Assembly: GCA_016840125.1 (NCBI GenBank)
Contig: JAEOSY010000678.1
Span: 1 to 26,374 of the forward strand
Reading direction: 5' to 3'
Length of the DNA stretch: 26,374 nt
Source of the DNA: Candidatus Helarchaeota archaeon
Lineage (GTDB): Archaea > Asgardarchaeota > Lokiarchaeia > Helarchaeales > HEL-GB-A
Shown: positions 1 through 6,885 of the stretch, one piece after another
Layout: every line of letters begins with the position of its first letter
Position numbering within the stretch: position 1 is the first letter of the stretch
Program-made: the position numbers and the translations under genes
The notes under the pieces: generated by a model
Told to the model about the DNA's origin: nothing
Databases searched by the model: none
Seen by the model: only the letters and a program-made list of their open reading frames with translations

Positions 1-625
1 AGAATAAATTCGCCATTTTAGAAATGTGTCTAATTTCCAACAATCCAAGCGTCTTCTGTACGACGGAAAGTTGGTTAGATAAGATTGCATCTAGTATCTT
101 TTGAAGCAATTCTACTTCTCTATCAAGACCTTTAGAAAAGTTCGCTGCCCGATCATGGAATTTCATAGCCAAACCGAATTCATTGCTCAGCTCATAGATG
201 GTTGCTAAGTGTTGGCAAGATTTTTTTAGAAAAAATGGCCCATAAGGTGCGGTTTCTTCCGCTTCAGGGTTTCCATTTCCGATAATCTTCACTAGATTTT
301 GGATTAATTCATTATTTAACTGCTGGATTTCACCAACATCACTGTTGGCTTTCAGCATAGTTAAGGCGCCTACATAGAACTTAAAACCCTCAAGGAAGGT
401 CTGTTTATTTCCCGTCTCAGCTCCATTTAACAGAGATACACGCATACCATTCTGAAATCGCCTCACTGCCACTAAGTAGTTTGTATCTACCGCTCCACGT
501 GCATCTGTACGCATTTTTGGTTTTAGAACATCCTCGAATTGCACTTCCAAATTGGAGAGTTCTTCTAGAACGTTCTCAACCTCGTGCTCTAACTTTGAGA
601 CTTCGTCATCCTTCTCTACAGGCAT
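1..625 (-). CDS. Partial helical protein with N-terminal coiled coil and TPR-like helices
   Basis: The reading frame stays open to the window edge, so only the first 208 or so residues are seen and the C-terminus is missing. I do not recognise a family. Residues 1-40 are rich in Glu, Leu and Val in a heptad-like pattern that suggests a short coiled coil. The rest is alpha-helical, and the segment from about residue 130 onward resembles TPR-type paired helices. No signal peptide or membrane segment is seen. An ATG at 637 is in frame, but the ATG at 625 sits five bases after a GGTGT site, the spacing used by other genes here, so I chose 625. It lies 94 bases downstream of the actin-like gene on the same strand and may act with it, although a T-rich stretch between them could end the first transcript. 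It mirrors the gene at 2988-3749, which follows the other actin. Confidence 0.7.
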   Translation of the reverse strand, partial: MPVEKDDEVSKLEHEVENVLEELSNLEVQFEDVLKPKMRTDARGAVDTNYLVAVRRFQNGMRVSLLNGAETGNKQTFLEGFKFYVGALTMLKANSDVGEIQQLNNELIQNLVKIIGNGNPEAEETAPYGPFFLKKSCQHLATIYELSNEFGLAMKFHDRAANFSKGLDREVELLQKILDAILSNQLSVVQKTLGLLEIRHISKMANLF

Positions 626-689
626 CTTATACACCATGAATTGTGCCTAAGAAAATATGTCTACCAAGAAATAAACATTTTTCTTTTTG

Positions 690-713
690 AAGAAAAAAAC
701 AAAAAAAGAGAAA
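690..713 (-). terminator. T-rich putative terminator after the actin-like gene
   Basis: Read on the minus strand, just past the stop codon at 720, this stretch is almost pure T with runs of seven and six. Poly-U tracts are typical archaeal intrinsic terminators. It may make the downstream partial gene a separate or only partly coupled transcript. Confidence 0.35.
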
Positions 714-719
714 GTGGGT

Positions 720-1745
720 TTAGGCTTGACCTTGTGCGATTAATTCAAATCCTTCAGCATTAGACAGAACCGGATCTTTTGGGATATACGCCTTATCTTC
801 TTCAGCAACTAGCTTTCGGGCGATGACTTCATTCCGGATTTGATCTCCGAAGCTATGGGCTCCACCCCCAGTAATAATATAATATTCAACAAATGCATCG
901 GGTGGGAGCGTCGCAATAAGGCGCATAACTTCATCAATAATAATCTTGGAAATTTGGTTGGCGTAATGAACCTTTAAATCAGTAATTTCGTAGTATTGAC
1001 CACCTATCATTACCTGACTTTTCCCTTTCAGAATAGTTGTCATCAAATCAAACGGCTTAATAATAGCACCTGTTTTATCTTGCAGCGCCTTTGCCATCCG
1101 ACTTGTTAATGTGTCCGTTGCCTCGATTAAACTCCCTGATGCCGTTCGCATAGGGCGACCTTGATACATCGTGAGAATATCAGTTGAACCGTGACCAATA
1201 TCTATAATCACAGAATCCACCGCCGTATCTTCGCCCTTATCTTTGAGGGCTTTATAGTATGTACCATAAGGTTCTGGCATTACGAACGTCTTTTCGACAT
1301 TTGCTTTGAAATTGAATTTATCACCAGTACTGTCGTTCCTGACATTAATTTTTAGTTCCCCTTTTAGCATTCTACTTAAATTCTTCATTACTTCCATTCC
1401 AGTTGCTACAGGAACTCCGGTCGCAACGATAAAATTCTGTTCAGGACCGTCCATTAACAAGGCTAGTGCCGCTTTAACCGCAATAAAGGTATCTTCTGCG
1501 CTCTTCATTTGCCCCTCACTAGCTAACGCTAAGCGTACTTCGCTTTGAAGTCGTGCTAGCTCACCTATATACCACTCTGTATTTCCTTCAGTCAAAACTA
1601 GATTCTTTTCAAGTGTTTTGTCAATGCTCATGCCTGTCCAGCCAGGATTCGGTTCTCCAATTATACTGGGTACGAGCATCTTCGTTGATCCACAGCTGAT
1701 TTTAATTGTACTTGTCCCTAAATCCATTCCAACATAGCTAACCAT
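720..1745 (-). CDS. Actin-like ATPase, archaeal Ta0583/ParM type (motif-complete copy)
   Basis: This 341-residue protein has the actin/Hsp70-fold nucleotide-binding motifs. Phosphate-1 is D8-LGTSTIK, phosphate-2 is D182-IGHGSTD, and the adenosine loop is TGGGAHSFGD at 292-301. A conserved C-terminal block (IPKDPVLSNAEGF, 321-333) is typical of the archaeal/plasmid actin-like branch rather than MreB, FtsA or eukaryotic actin. Members of this branch bind ATP and form filaments. There is no membrane segment, so it should be cytosolic. The start is ATG at 1745, with a GATGA-like site six bases upstream. It is divergent from a paralogue at 1933-2952, about 190 bases away, and a coiled-coil gene follows it. 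Whether it is a cytoskeletal element or a segregation protein cannot be told. No centromere-like repeat is evident nearby, which speaks mildly against a ParM-type segregation role. Confidence 0.85.
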   Translation of the reverse strand: MVSYVGMDLGTSTIKISCGSTKMLVPSIIGEPNPGWTGMSIDKTLEKNLVLTEGNTEWYIGELARLQSEVRLALASEGQMKSAEDTFIAVKAALALLMDGPEQNFIVATGVPVATGMEVMKNLSRMLKGELKINVRNDSTGDKFNFKANVEKTFVMPEPYGTYYKALKDKGEDTAVDSVIIDIGHGSTDILTMYQGRPMRTASGSLIEATDTLTSRMAKALQDKTGAIIKPFDLMTTILKGKSQVMIGGQYYEITDLKVHYANQISKIIIDEVMRLIATLPPDAFVEYYIITGGGAHSFGDQIRNEVIARKLVAEEDKAYIPKDPVLSNAEGFELIAQGQA

Positions 1746-1932
1746 AATCTCTCATCTCAAAAAAATACTTTTTCTGAATTTATTGCATTCTTTCGTGAAT
1801 AAATATTTGTGCTTCTATTTTTGTTATTATTCTTGAATATATTTATTCTGGATACGGAACAATAAATAATTTAATCTTTTAAAATAGGAATAATATTGAA
1901 TTAAGAGAAAAACAAACGAATTGGTGATAATA
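1746..1932. promoter_or_regulatory. Divergent intergenic region between the two actin-like genes
   Basis: This very AT-rich stretch separates two divergent actin genes and should hold both promoters. TATA-like candidates are AAATATTTATTC near 1798-1809 (minus strand) and TTTTAAAATA near 1877-1886 (plus strand). Neither can be assigned firmly. A GGTGA ribosome-binding site for the plus-strand gene is at 1923-1927. Confidence 0.4.
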
Positions 1933-2952
1933 ATAGTCCTTCCGATTGGCATTGATATTGGTGGGAGTGTCAAGGTTTTAAGCGGAGAGCAGAAGTTTAA
2001 CATTCCCAGCATCATAGGAGCTCCCAATCCCGGGTGGAGTGGTATTTCCCCCAATAAAGAGTGGAGTGAGAACCTTGTTTTAATCGAAGGGGACAATGAA
2101 TGGTATATTGGGGAATTAGCACGCTTTCAAAGTGAATTAAAACGGCTTCTTGTGGAAAAGGGTCGAATAGAAAATTTAGACGATGTATTTTTGATAATTA
2201 AAGCTGTTTTAGCTCTTCTAGATCTGCAGGCTGATGAGCAATTAATAGTTGCTACGGGTGTTCCAATATCAACAAGTAATGAACTGATGAAACAGATGAG
2301 CTCCTCTTTAAAGGGGAAATATACGGTTCATATTAGAAACGATTCTACCTCAGATGCAAAGGAGATCTCTTTTGAAGTCCTTAAAACCTTTGTAATGCCT
2401 GAGGCATATGGGAGTTATTATAACGTTGTTTCAAAATCTCAAATTGCATCTGATGCGATAGTAATTTCATTAGACTATCTTACGGAAGTTCTGACACTGT
2501 ATCAGGGACGGCCTATGCGCATGGCTTCGGGAAACTTGATGGATGCATCACTTGCAGTATTAGCGAATAAAATAGCGCTTTCCCTTCAAAAAGCCACAAA
2601 CCAAATAATTCATCCTATGGATTTGCTCCCGAATCTGCAGCAGAATCGAAACCAAGTAAACATTAAAGGTCAAATTTATGATATTGAGGAGTCGAAAGAA
2701 TATTTTATCCGTGAAATCGGAGCGGCGATTGCCGACCAGATAAAAATGTTAATGGCTAGCCTCCCATATGATGCACAAATAGAACATTATATTATAACTG
2801 GAGAAGGGACGGGGATTTTTTGGAAGGAAATAGAGTTACACTTACTTGAAGAAGGGATTATCGAGGATCTTGATAAAGTCTTTATCCCTAAAGATCCGAT
2901 ATTTGCAAATGTAGTTGGATTCGAAAATCTAGCTAGTAAGAAATTAATTTGA
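1933..2952 (+). CDS. Degenerate actin-like paralogue, probable pseudo-ATPase
   Basis: This protein is clearly homologous to the divergent actin-like gene over its whole length. Shared blocks include EWYIGELAR, ATGVP, RNDST, KTFVMPE, YQGRPMR and IPKDP. The phosphate-2 motif is destroyed: where the partner has DIGHGSTD, this protein has ISLDYLTE, losing the Asp and both Gly. The phosphate-1 loop is one residue shorter (DIGGSVK), and the adenosine loop reads TGEGTGIF. It probably cannot hydrolyse ATP normally. TTG (1921) and GTG (1924) are in frame but lie in or beside the GGTGA site. The ATA at 1933 is exactly five bases past that site and makes the N-terminus (MVLPIGIDIG) align residue for residue with the partner (MVSYVGMDLG). 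I chose it with caution; otherwise the start is 1921 or 1924. The frame is intact, so it is not a pseudogene. It is probably co-transcribed with the gene at 2988. Confidence 0.8.
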   Translation: MVLPIGIDIGGSVKVLSGEQKFNIPSIIGAPNPGWSGISPNKEWSENLVLIEGDNEWYIGELARFQSELKRLLVEKGRIENLDDVFLIIKAVLALLDLQADEQLIVATGVPISTSNELMKQMSSSLKGKYTVHIRNDSTSDAKEISFEVLKTFVMPEAYGSYYNVVSKSQIASDAIVISLDYLTEVLTLYQGRPMRMASGNLMDASLAVLANKIALSLQKATNQIIHPMDLLPNLQQNRNQVNIKGQIYDIEESKEYFIREIGAAIADQIKMLMASLPYDAQIEHYIITGEGTGIFWKEIELHLLEEGIIEDLDKVFIPKDPIFANVVGFENLASKKLI

Positions 2953-2987
2953 GGATCCACACTATGTAGTGAGATGGTGTCTTATAC

Positions 2988-3749
2988 ATGTCAGTCACGA
3001 ACGAAGTTGCCGCCTTAAAAAAGCAAGTCAAAGTAGTAATTGGGAAGGTCAATAGTCTCAAGGCGCAACTTGAGAATCGAGAAATTACCCTAGACGAATT
3101 TAAAACAAAGAAGGAAGTCCTCGAGAATCAACTACGGAATATTTTGGAACAAATCTCGAAGTACAAAGAAAAAGGGACGGTTGAAACCAGGAGAGAAGCC
3201 GTCTTCGCTGAAGAGACCCAAAAATTAATGTATGAATTTCAAACCGAATTTGCTGACATGATTTCCAAGCCAACTGTTTATCTTTCAGCGAGTGTTGAGG
3301 ATCACTTCACTTTTAATGTAGATTTCTCAAATTATCCCGAACGACCCACAATTACATTCCCGAATATGCTCCAAAAACTATTTTCGGTACCCATTGATAC
3401 CAAATTTAACATCCTCAACAATTGGGACCCCCAAAATCCGCGTCATATTACTGAAATTTTTTATGAAATCGAACGCCTTCTTTTAAATATTTTCAAAAGC
3501 GACGAAATTGAAGAAACCAATCTCAATCAAGTCCGGATACAGAAAATCTTAACCCGGCGAAAATTCCTTGAATCTGCTCAATATGAAATGGAATTAAAAA
3601 ATATTCAAAATGCAGTAGACCTTTATCAAAGAGTAGTAAAGCTTAGTTATGAGTTAGAAGATTTCGAGAAAGCAAAGAAATACGCAGCAAAAATTGCCGA
3701 ATTAAAGGACAAGTGGAACCTTAAGGGACCGTCGAATTCTCCAACCTAA
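2988..3749 (+). CDS. Coiled-coil protein with UBC/RWD-like domain and TPR-like tail
   Basis: This cytosolic 253-residue protein has three parts. Residues 1-65 are a charged coiled coil. Residues 75-170 look like a ubiquitin-conjugating-enzyme/RWD fold: a helix, two strands, the hallmark YPERPTITF (116-124), and then NILNNWDP (141-148) before a helix ending ITEIFYEIERLLL (154-166). E2 enzymes have YPxxPPxVxF and ICLDILxxxWSP at these places. The residue equivalent to the catalytic Cys is not Cys here, so this would be a non-catalytic, binding-type domain, as in UEV or RWD proteins. Residues 180-246 form TPR-like helices. It starts 35 bases after the degenerate actin and is probably in its operon. 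The coiled coil is clear; the UBC/RWD assignment is by motif only. No ubiquitin, E1 or RING gene is in the window. Confidence 0.6.
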   Translation: MSVTNEVAALKKQVKVVIGKVNSLKAQLENREITLDEFKTKKEVLENQLRNILEQISKYKEKGTVETRREAVFAEETQKLMYEFQTEFADMISKPTVYLSASVEDHFTFNVDFSNYPERPTITFPNMLQKLFSVPIDTKFNILNNWDPQNPRHITEIFYEIERLLLNIFKSDEIEETNLNQVRIQKILTRRKFLESAQYEMELKNIQNAVDLYQRVVKLSYELEDFEKAKKYAAKIAELKDKWNLKGPSNSPT

Positions 3750-3777
3750 TGTTATCATCTGAAACATATGCATCAAC

Positions 3778-3834
3778 TTTATAAATTTGTATTTAGAATA
3801 TACATGTAGATTATTAACCTGATTATTCATGTAG
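3778..3834 (+). promoter_or_regulatory. TATA-like box and direct repeats upstream of the membrane zinc-ribbon gene
   Basis: CTTTATAAAT at about 3778-3787 fits an archaeal TATA box and would give a leader of roughly 50 bases. Just downstream, CATGTAG occurs at 3803-3809 and 3828-3834, and GATTATT at 3809-3815 and 3821-3827. This could be a regulator site near the transcription start, but chance is possible in AT-rich DNA. Confidence 0.3.
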
Positions 3835-3862
3835 GGAATATTAGCAAAGATTGGTGAAAAAA

Positions 3863-4660
3863 ATGGTAAATGACGATACCGCAGTCGGGTTAGGCATACC
3901 TTATTTTATTTTGATTGTAATAACTTGGTTTACGGTTGGTTCTCGCTCTTTCTCCTATCCATATACTCCGTGGCTCTCCCAGATTTCTGGGGGGATTCTC
4001 ATATTATTTGGATCCTTATTTCTTATTCCAGTTTTTATCCTGACAATCATTTTTTTAGCTACAGGAGAAGATAGCTGTGAAAAGGTTGCATTTGGTTTGG
4101 CACTTCCTGGATTTGTTCTTCTTATCATCGGCGATATAACTGCGCTTTACTTTACGATAGATAACTTTGTAACTCCCTCTCTCTTACTTGCTTTTACCTT
4201 ACCGCAAGTTATTCTAGCTTTTGGGTTATTTGCAAGACGAAATTATAGCCTAGGCAACCGAAGGGGCGCATCCCCCATGGCTCGCCGAGCTCGAGCATAC
4301 CGAACAACTTCTCGCCTCCCTCCACGTCGAGTTCCAAGCCAAACTCCACGAGGGCGAATAGTTATTTCAAACGAAGTTCGGCTTGCAAGTACCCACGGAC
4401 AATCTATTAAACGATGCGTACGTTGTAGACAGACTCTTGATACACAAACTAAGGTTTGTTATTTCTGTGGAGCACGACAACCTTCTCAAGCACCTCCAAG
4501 ACAATCACGACCCGCCCCACCACCTGCACCCGTTTCCTCTGTCTATGACCGAGTTCAAGCCCCCTCCGCCTCTCAACCTGCAAGATTCTGTCCAAATTGT
4601 GGTGCCCCAATCGCCCGCGGTCACATGTTCTGTACTCAATGTGGCTCATCCTTAGAATAA
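3863..4660 (+). CDS. Four-helix membrane protein with two C-terminal zinc ribbons
   Basis: The N-terminal half has about four hydrophobic segments (roughly residues 10-26, 40-66, 74-101 and 106-124). An Arg-rich linker follows, then a zinc ribbon (CVRC...CYFC), a Pro/Ala-rich linker, and a second zinc ribbon at the very end (CPNC...CTQC). This resembles the double-zinc-ribbon proteins common in archaea, in which the ribbons are cytosolic protein- or nucleic-acid-binding tips on a membrane anchor. No specific function is recognised. In-frame TTG (3851) and GTG (3854) codons exist, but the ATG at 3863 is five bases after GGTGA and was chosen, giving 265 residues. It is convergent with the next gene, which also ends in two zinc ribbons, with only 8 bases between their stop codons. 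Confidence 0.75.
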   Translation: MVNDDTAVGLGIPYFILIVITWFTVGSRSFSYPYTPWLSQISGGILILFGSLFLIPVFILTIIFLATGEDSCEKVAFGLALPGFVLLIIGDITALYFTIDNFVTPSLLLAFTLPQVILAFGLFARRNYSLGNRRGASPMARRARAYRTTSRLPPRRVPSQTPRGRIVISNEVRLASTHGQSIKRCVRCRQTLDTQTKVCYFCGARQPSQAPPRQSRPAPPPAPVSSVYDRVQAPSASQPARFCPNCGAPIARGHMFCTQCGSSLE

Positions 4661-4668
4661 AGAATTAT

Positions 4669-5511
4669 TTACTCTCTTTCTATCTTTTTTCCACAGTTAC
4701 TACAGAAACTAGTTTTTGGTCTCAACTGAGATCCGCAATTTGCACAAAATTTAACTTCAGGTTCCGAAATATTTTCTTCTTCTTTTCTTAAATTTGAACC
4801 ACAAAAAGGACAAAAGGTAATATCTGAAGGATAATCATTCAAATCCGCTTCACATGCAGGACAAATCCGCAGGTCCTGTAAAATTTCTTTAAAGGTAAGT
4901 TGATTCATCGCGTTAATGAAATTAGGAAATTTCGACCGAATCCCCGATGAGAATTCAGTTTTATCCATATATTTAAACCAAATTTCAACGTATTTTTCTC
5001 TTAATTTTTCCAGTCTTTTTCCTGTAAGTTCTCTTTTTTTCTTCCTTCTCGGTCTCAAAGACTTCCATAAGGATTTTTTTCGAGTCCAATCCGTACCCTT
5101 TATGGAAATAGAATAATATCGTTGGATATATGTGCTAAGTCTCGTCTTTGGTATCTTTCCAATCCAATTAATAATTTCTTGCTCTATGACTCTGCGCCGC
5201 TCTGGAATGACTGTGATATCAGTATTTTCATTCCAATATCTTAAATAGGTTCTATGTAGCTCATCTAGGAGTGGATTTACATCAATCTGGATCATAGATG
5301 CGATTGTGAGCTTACCTGAGTAATGAAAATTAATAAAATGCAGGAATTTCAGGAATGGATCAATAGTTTTTTTTGCAAAGATAAAGGTTGGAAGTATGAT
5401 TTCTAAATCAAACGGGTAGGTTTTCCCCCTAAAATCGACTGCTGGAACGAGCATAACCGTTCCGCGTAACGTCACAGATGTTAATGAATAGAGCTGCGCA
5501 ATGGAATCCAT
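4669..5511 (-). CDS. Unrecognised protein with two C-terminal zinc ribbons
   Basis: The protein has 280 residues. The C-terminus carries two zinc ribbons: C217-PAC with C234-PFC, and C256-ANC with C270-SNC. The middle (about 105-210) is helical and very basic, with a stretch of Arg and Lys near 150-165. The N-terminal 95 residues are not recognised. The segment DFRGKTYPFDLEIILP (26-41) followed by HYSGKLTI (63-70) faintly recalls strands 2-4 of a UBC/RWD fold, but I would not assign this. There are no membrane helices. ATG at 5511 has no clear ribosome-binding site, but TATAAGGC at 5533-5540 lies about 26 bases upstream, which suits a leaderless transcript. The basic region and ribbons suggest nucleic-acid or protein binding. 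Confidence 0.7.
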   Translation of the reverse strand: MDSIAQLYSLTSVTLRGTVMLVPAVDFRGKTYPFDLEIILPTFIFAKKTIDPFLKFLHFINFHYSGKLTIASMIQIDVNPLLDELHRTYLRYWNENTDITVIPERRRVIEQEIINWIGKIPKTRLSTYIQRYYSISIKGTDWTRKKSLWKSLRPRRKKKRELTGKRLEKLREKYVEIWFKYMDKTEFSSGIRSKFPNFINAMNQLTFKEILQDLRICPACEADLNDYPSDITFCPFCGSNLRKEEENISEPEVKFCANCGSQLRPKTSFCSNCGKKIERE

Positions 5512-5532
5512 CTATTTTTCTTTATGTTTTAT

Positions 5533-5540
5533 GCCTTATA
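5533..5540 (-). promoter_or_regulatory. TATA-like box for a leaderless transcript
   Basis: On the minus strand TATAAGGC is centred about 26 bases upstream of the ATG at 5511. This matches the usual archaeal TATA-to-start distance and would place transcription initiation at or next to the start codon. Confidence 0.35.
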
Positions 5541-5662
5541 GGTTATTCGAAACCCTCACTTCGTAGAAAATGAAGTACAGGAGCACTTCAACCTCTGTTA
5601 AGGGTAAAAAGTGTCTAACTATTTTAAAAATAAGAGTAAGGAATCTCTTCTGGTATAGGAAA

Positions 5663-5675
5663 AAAATTGTAATTG
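5663..5675 (-). terminator. T-run putative terminator after the NifU-type gene
   Basis: Read on the minus strand, about ten bases past the stop codon at 5686, the sequence contains a run of seven T. This fits an archaeal poly-U terminator. Confidence 0.3.
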
Positions 5676-5685
5676 GTCTTTTAGC

Positions 5686-5910
5686 TTAAACTTGTTCGAC
5701 ACCTTTAATTTCTGGGATTCGTTGCTTGAGCAGCCTCTCAATCCCCATTTTCAAGGTCATAGTAGAATAGGCACACCCGGCACAATGGCCCACAAGTCTG
5801 ACTTTTACAATATTCTCTTCTATACCAACTAACTCAACATCGCCACCATCGGCTTGGAGGCTGGGTCGAATCTCGTCTAAAACTTTGCCAACTTCTTCAA
5901 CTGTTGCCAA
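5686..5910 (-). CDS. NifU C-terminal domain-type iron-sulfur cluster carrier
   Basis: This is a complete stand-alone NifU-like domain of about 74 residues, the usual size for the family. It has the conserved ADGGDVEL block near the N-terminus and the CAGC motif (C-x2-C) about two-thirds of the way along, followed by the usual amphipathic helix. Two such domains pair their CxxC motifs to hold a 4Fe-4S cluster and pass it to apo-proteins in the cytosol. GTG (5919) and ATG (5916) are in frame but overlap GGTGA. The TTG at 5910 is five bases past that site and gives MATVEEVGKVLDEIRP, the normal family N-terminus, so I chose it. The gene stands alone and is divergent from the DedA-family gene. No other Fe-S assembly gene is present. 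Confidence 0.9.
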   Translation of the reverse strand: MATVEEVGKVLDEIRPSLQADGGDVELVGIEENIVKVRLVGHCAGCAYSTMTLKMGIERLLKQRIPEIKGVEQV

Positions 5911-5966
5911 ACACATCACCTTTTCTCATAATAATGTAAGAATACTTGGATTTAATCAATATTTAA

Positions 5967-5993
5967 GTTACAAATCGTAACATTATTTATAAA
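5967..5993. promoter_or_regulatory. Inverted repeat next to a TATA box between NifU-type and DedA genes
   Basis: GTTAC-AAATC-GTAAC at 5967-5981 is a perfect 5-base inverted repeat. It is followed at once by TTTATAAA (about 5986-5993), a palindromic TATA box that could serve the DedA-family gene with a leader of roughly 55 bases. A repeat abutting a TATA box is a good place for a repressor or activator site. Assignment is by position only. Confidence 0.35.
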
Positions 5994-6073
5994 AATGCCG
6001 TTTACAATTGCCTGAGAAAGTGAAAAAGTAAATTAATTAAAGGGTAAGCTCGTCTTTGAATTAGGTGTTTTTT

Positions 6074-6841
6074 TTGGCAGAAGAAGAACAGAAGACTACT
6101 ATTGGAACAATGTTTTGGATTTTAGTTATCCTTGCGATTGGAGCATTGACTGTTCTATTTTTCCTATCCGATACGATCCAAGGAATATCCGCTACGATTG
6201 TGAATTTTATAACAAATTTCACTGATCCCCTTTTAATAGGGCTAGTTTTTTTCGGAATTATGGTTGTTCAGTCTATTGCAGTACCAATACCCTCAGAAGG
6301 CGTTTTAATCGTTGGCGGACTAGCCTTTTACACCTATTATGATGGTATCGGAGGCAATATCTGGGTTGGATTTACACTCGCTTCTTTAATTGGCTACGCA
6401 GGTTCGATAGTTGGTGCAATAATGCTTTTCTATCTCGGAAGAAAGGGCGGTCGTCCGCTAGTGATCAAACTCCTCGGTAAATCTAATATGAACTTTGTTG
6501 ATAATTGGTTTCAGCGTTGGGGCGTTTGGGCAGTGGGTCTTGGTAGGCTTTTACCTGTTATTTTCTATGATCCAATTTCGCTTGTTGGCGGGGCAACTGA
6601 CATGGGATTCAAGCACTACATATATGGCACTCTCGTAGGAACAGTTCCACGTGTCCTCTTCTATTGTGGCATAGGGGCTATTTTAGGCGTGTCTAATGTA
6701 CCAGCAATTACTGAAAACTTGTTTACAATTATTCTAGTAATAGTGATCTGTATTGGTCTAATCCTATTATTCATATACTGGCTGATGTTTAGGCGATACG
6801 CAAAGGAACAAAAAGTGAAAAAAGAAGAAGAAATAGCTTAA
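6074..6841 (+). CDS. DedA/VTT-family membrane protein
   Basis: This integral membrane protein of about 255 residues has five or six hydrophobic segments. DedA hallmarks are the early loop PIPSEG with a GG pair shortly after, GYAGSIVGAIMLFYLGRKGG in the middle, and the Arg-containing GRLLPVIFYDPISLVGG. In this family conserved acidic and Arg residues sit in re-entrant loops, and several bacterial members move polyprenyl-phosphate lipid carriers across the membrane. The C-terminal tail is short and charged. GTG at 6065 is inside the AGGTG site; TTG at 6074 is correctly spaced and gives MAEEEQK, so I chose it. The convergent neighbour is a PAP2 phosphatase, which could work on the same lipid carrier. 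Family is confident, substrate is not. Confidence 0.88.
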   Translation: MAEEEQKTTIGTMFWILVILAIGALTVLFFLSDTIQGISATIVNFITNFTDPLLIGLVFFGIMVVQSIAVPIPSEGVLIVGGLAFYTYYDGIGGNIWVGFTLASLIGYAGSIVGAIMLFYLGRKGGRPLVIKLLGKSNMNFVDNWFQRWGVWAVGLGRLLPVIFYDPISLVGGATDMGFKHYIYGTLVGTVPRVLFYCGIGAILGVSNVPAITENLFTIILVIVICIGLILLFIYWLMFRRYAKEQKVKKEEEIA

Positions 6842-6844
6842 TCT

Positions 6845-6885
6845 TCATTTATTTTTTATTATCTCTTCCTCAATTTATTTTTCTG
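6845..6885 (+). terminator. T-rich region after the DedA gene
   Basis: Just past the stop of the DedA-family gene, the plus strand is strongly T-rich with runs of five to six T, which fits an archaeal terminator. It overlaps the 3' end of the convergent PAP2 gene. Confidence 0.3.

Noticed and set aside
1306..1548. Plus-strand open frame opposite the actin-like gene
   Set aside because: It lies wholly inside a strongly supported gene and has no ribosome-binding site or recognisable product.
720..2952. ParM-type plasmid segregation locus
   Set aside because: No clustered iteron-like repeats or ParR-like DNA-binding gene is seen next to the actins, and neighbours are not plasmid genes.
2960..2971. 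CACTA-TG-TAGTG inverted repeat between the actin paralogue and the UBC-like gene
   Set aside because: The stem is only five bases with a two-base centre and lies in a short operon gap; too weak to call regulatory.
4383..4655. Alternate-frame open reading frames over the zinc-ribbon region
   Set aside because: Low-complexity Pro/His shadow of the real frame, which has paired CxxC motifs.
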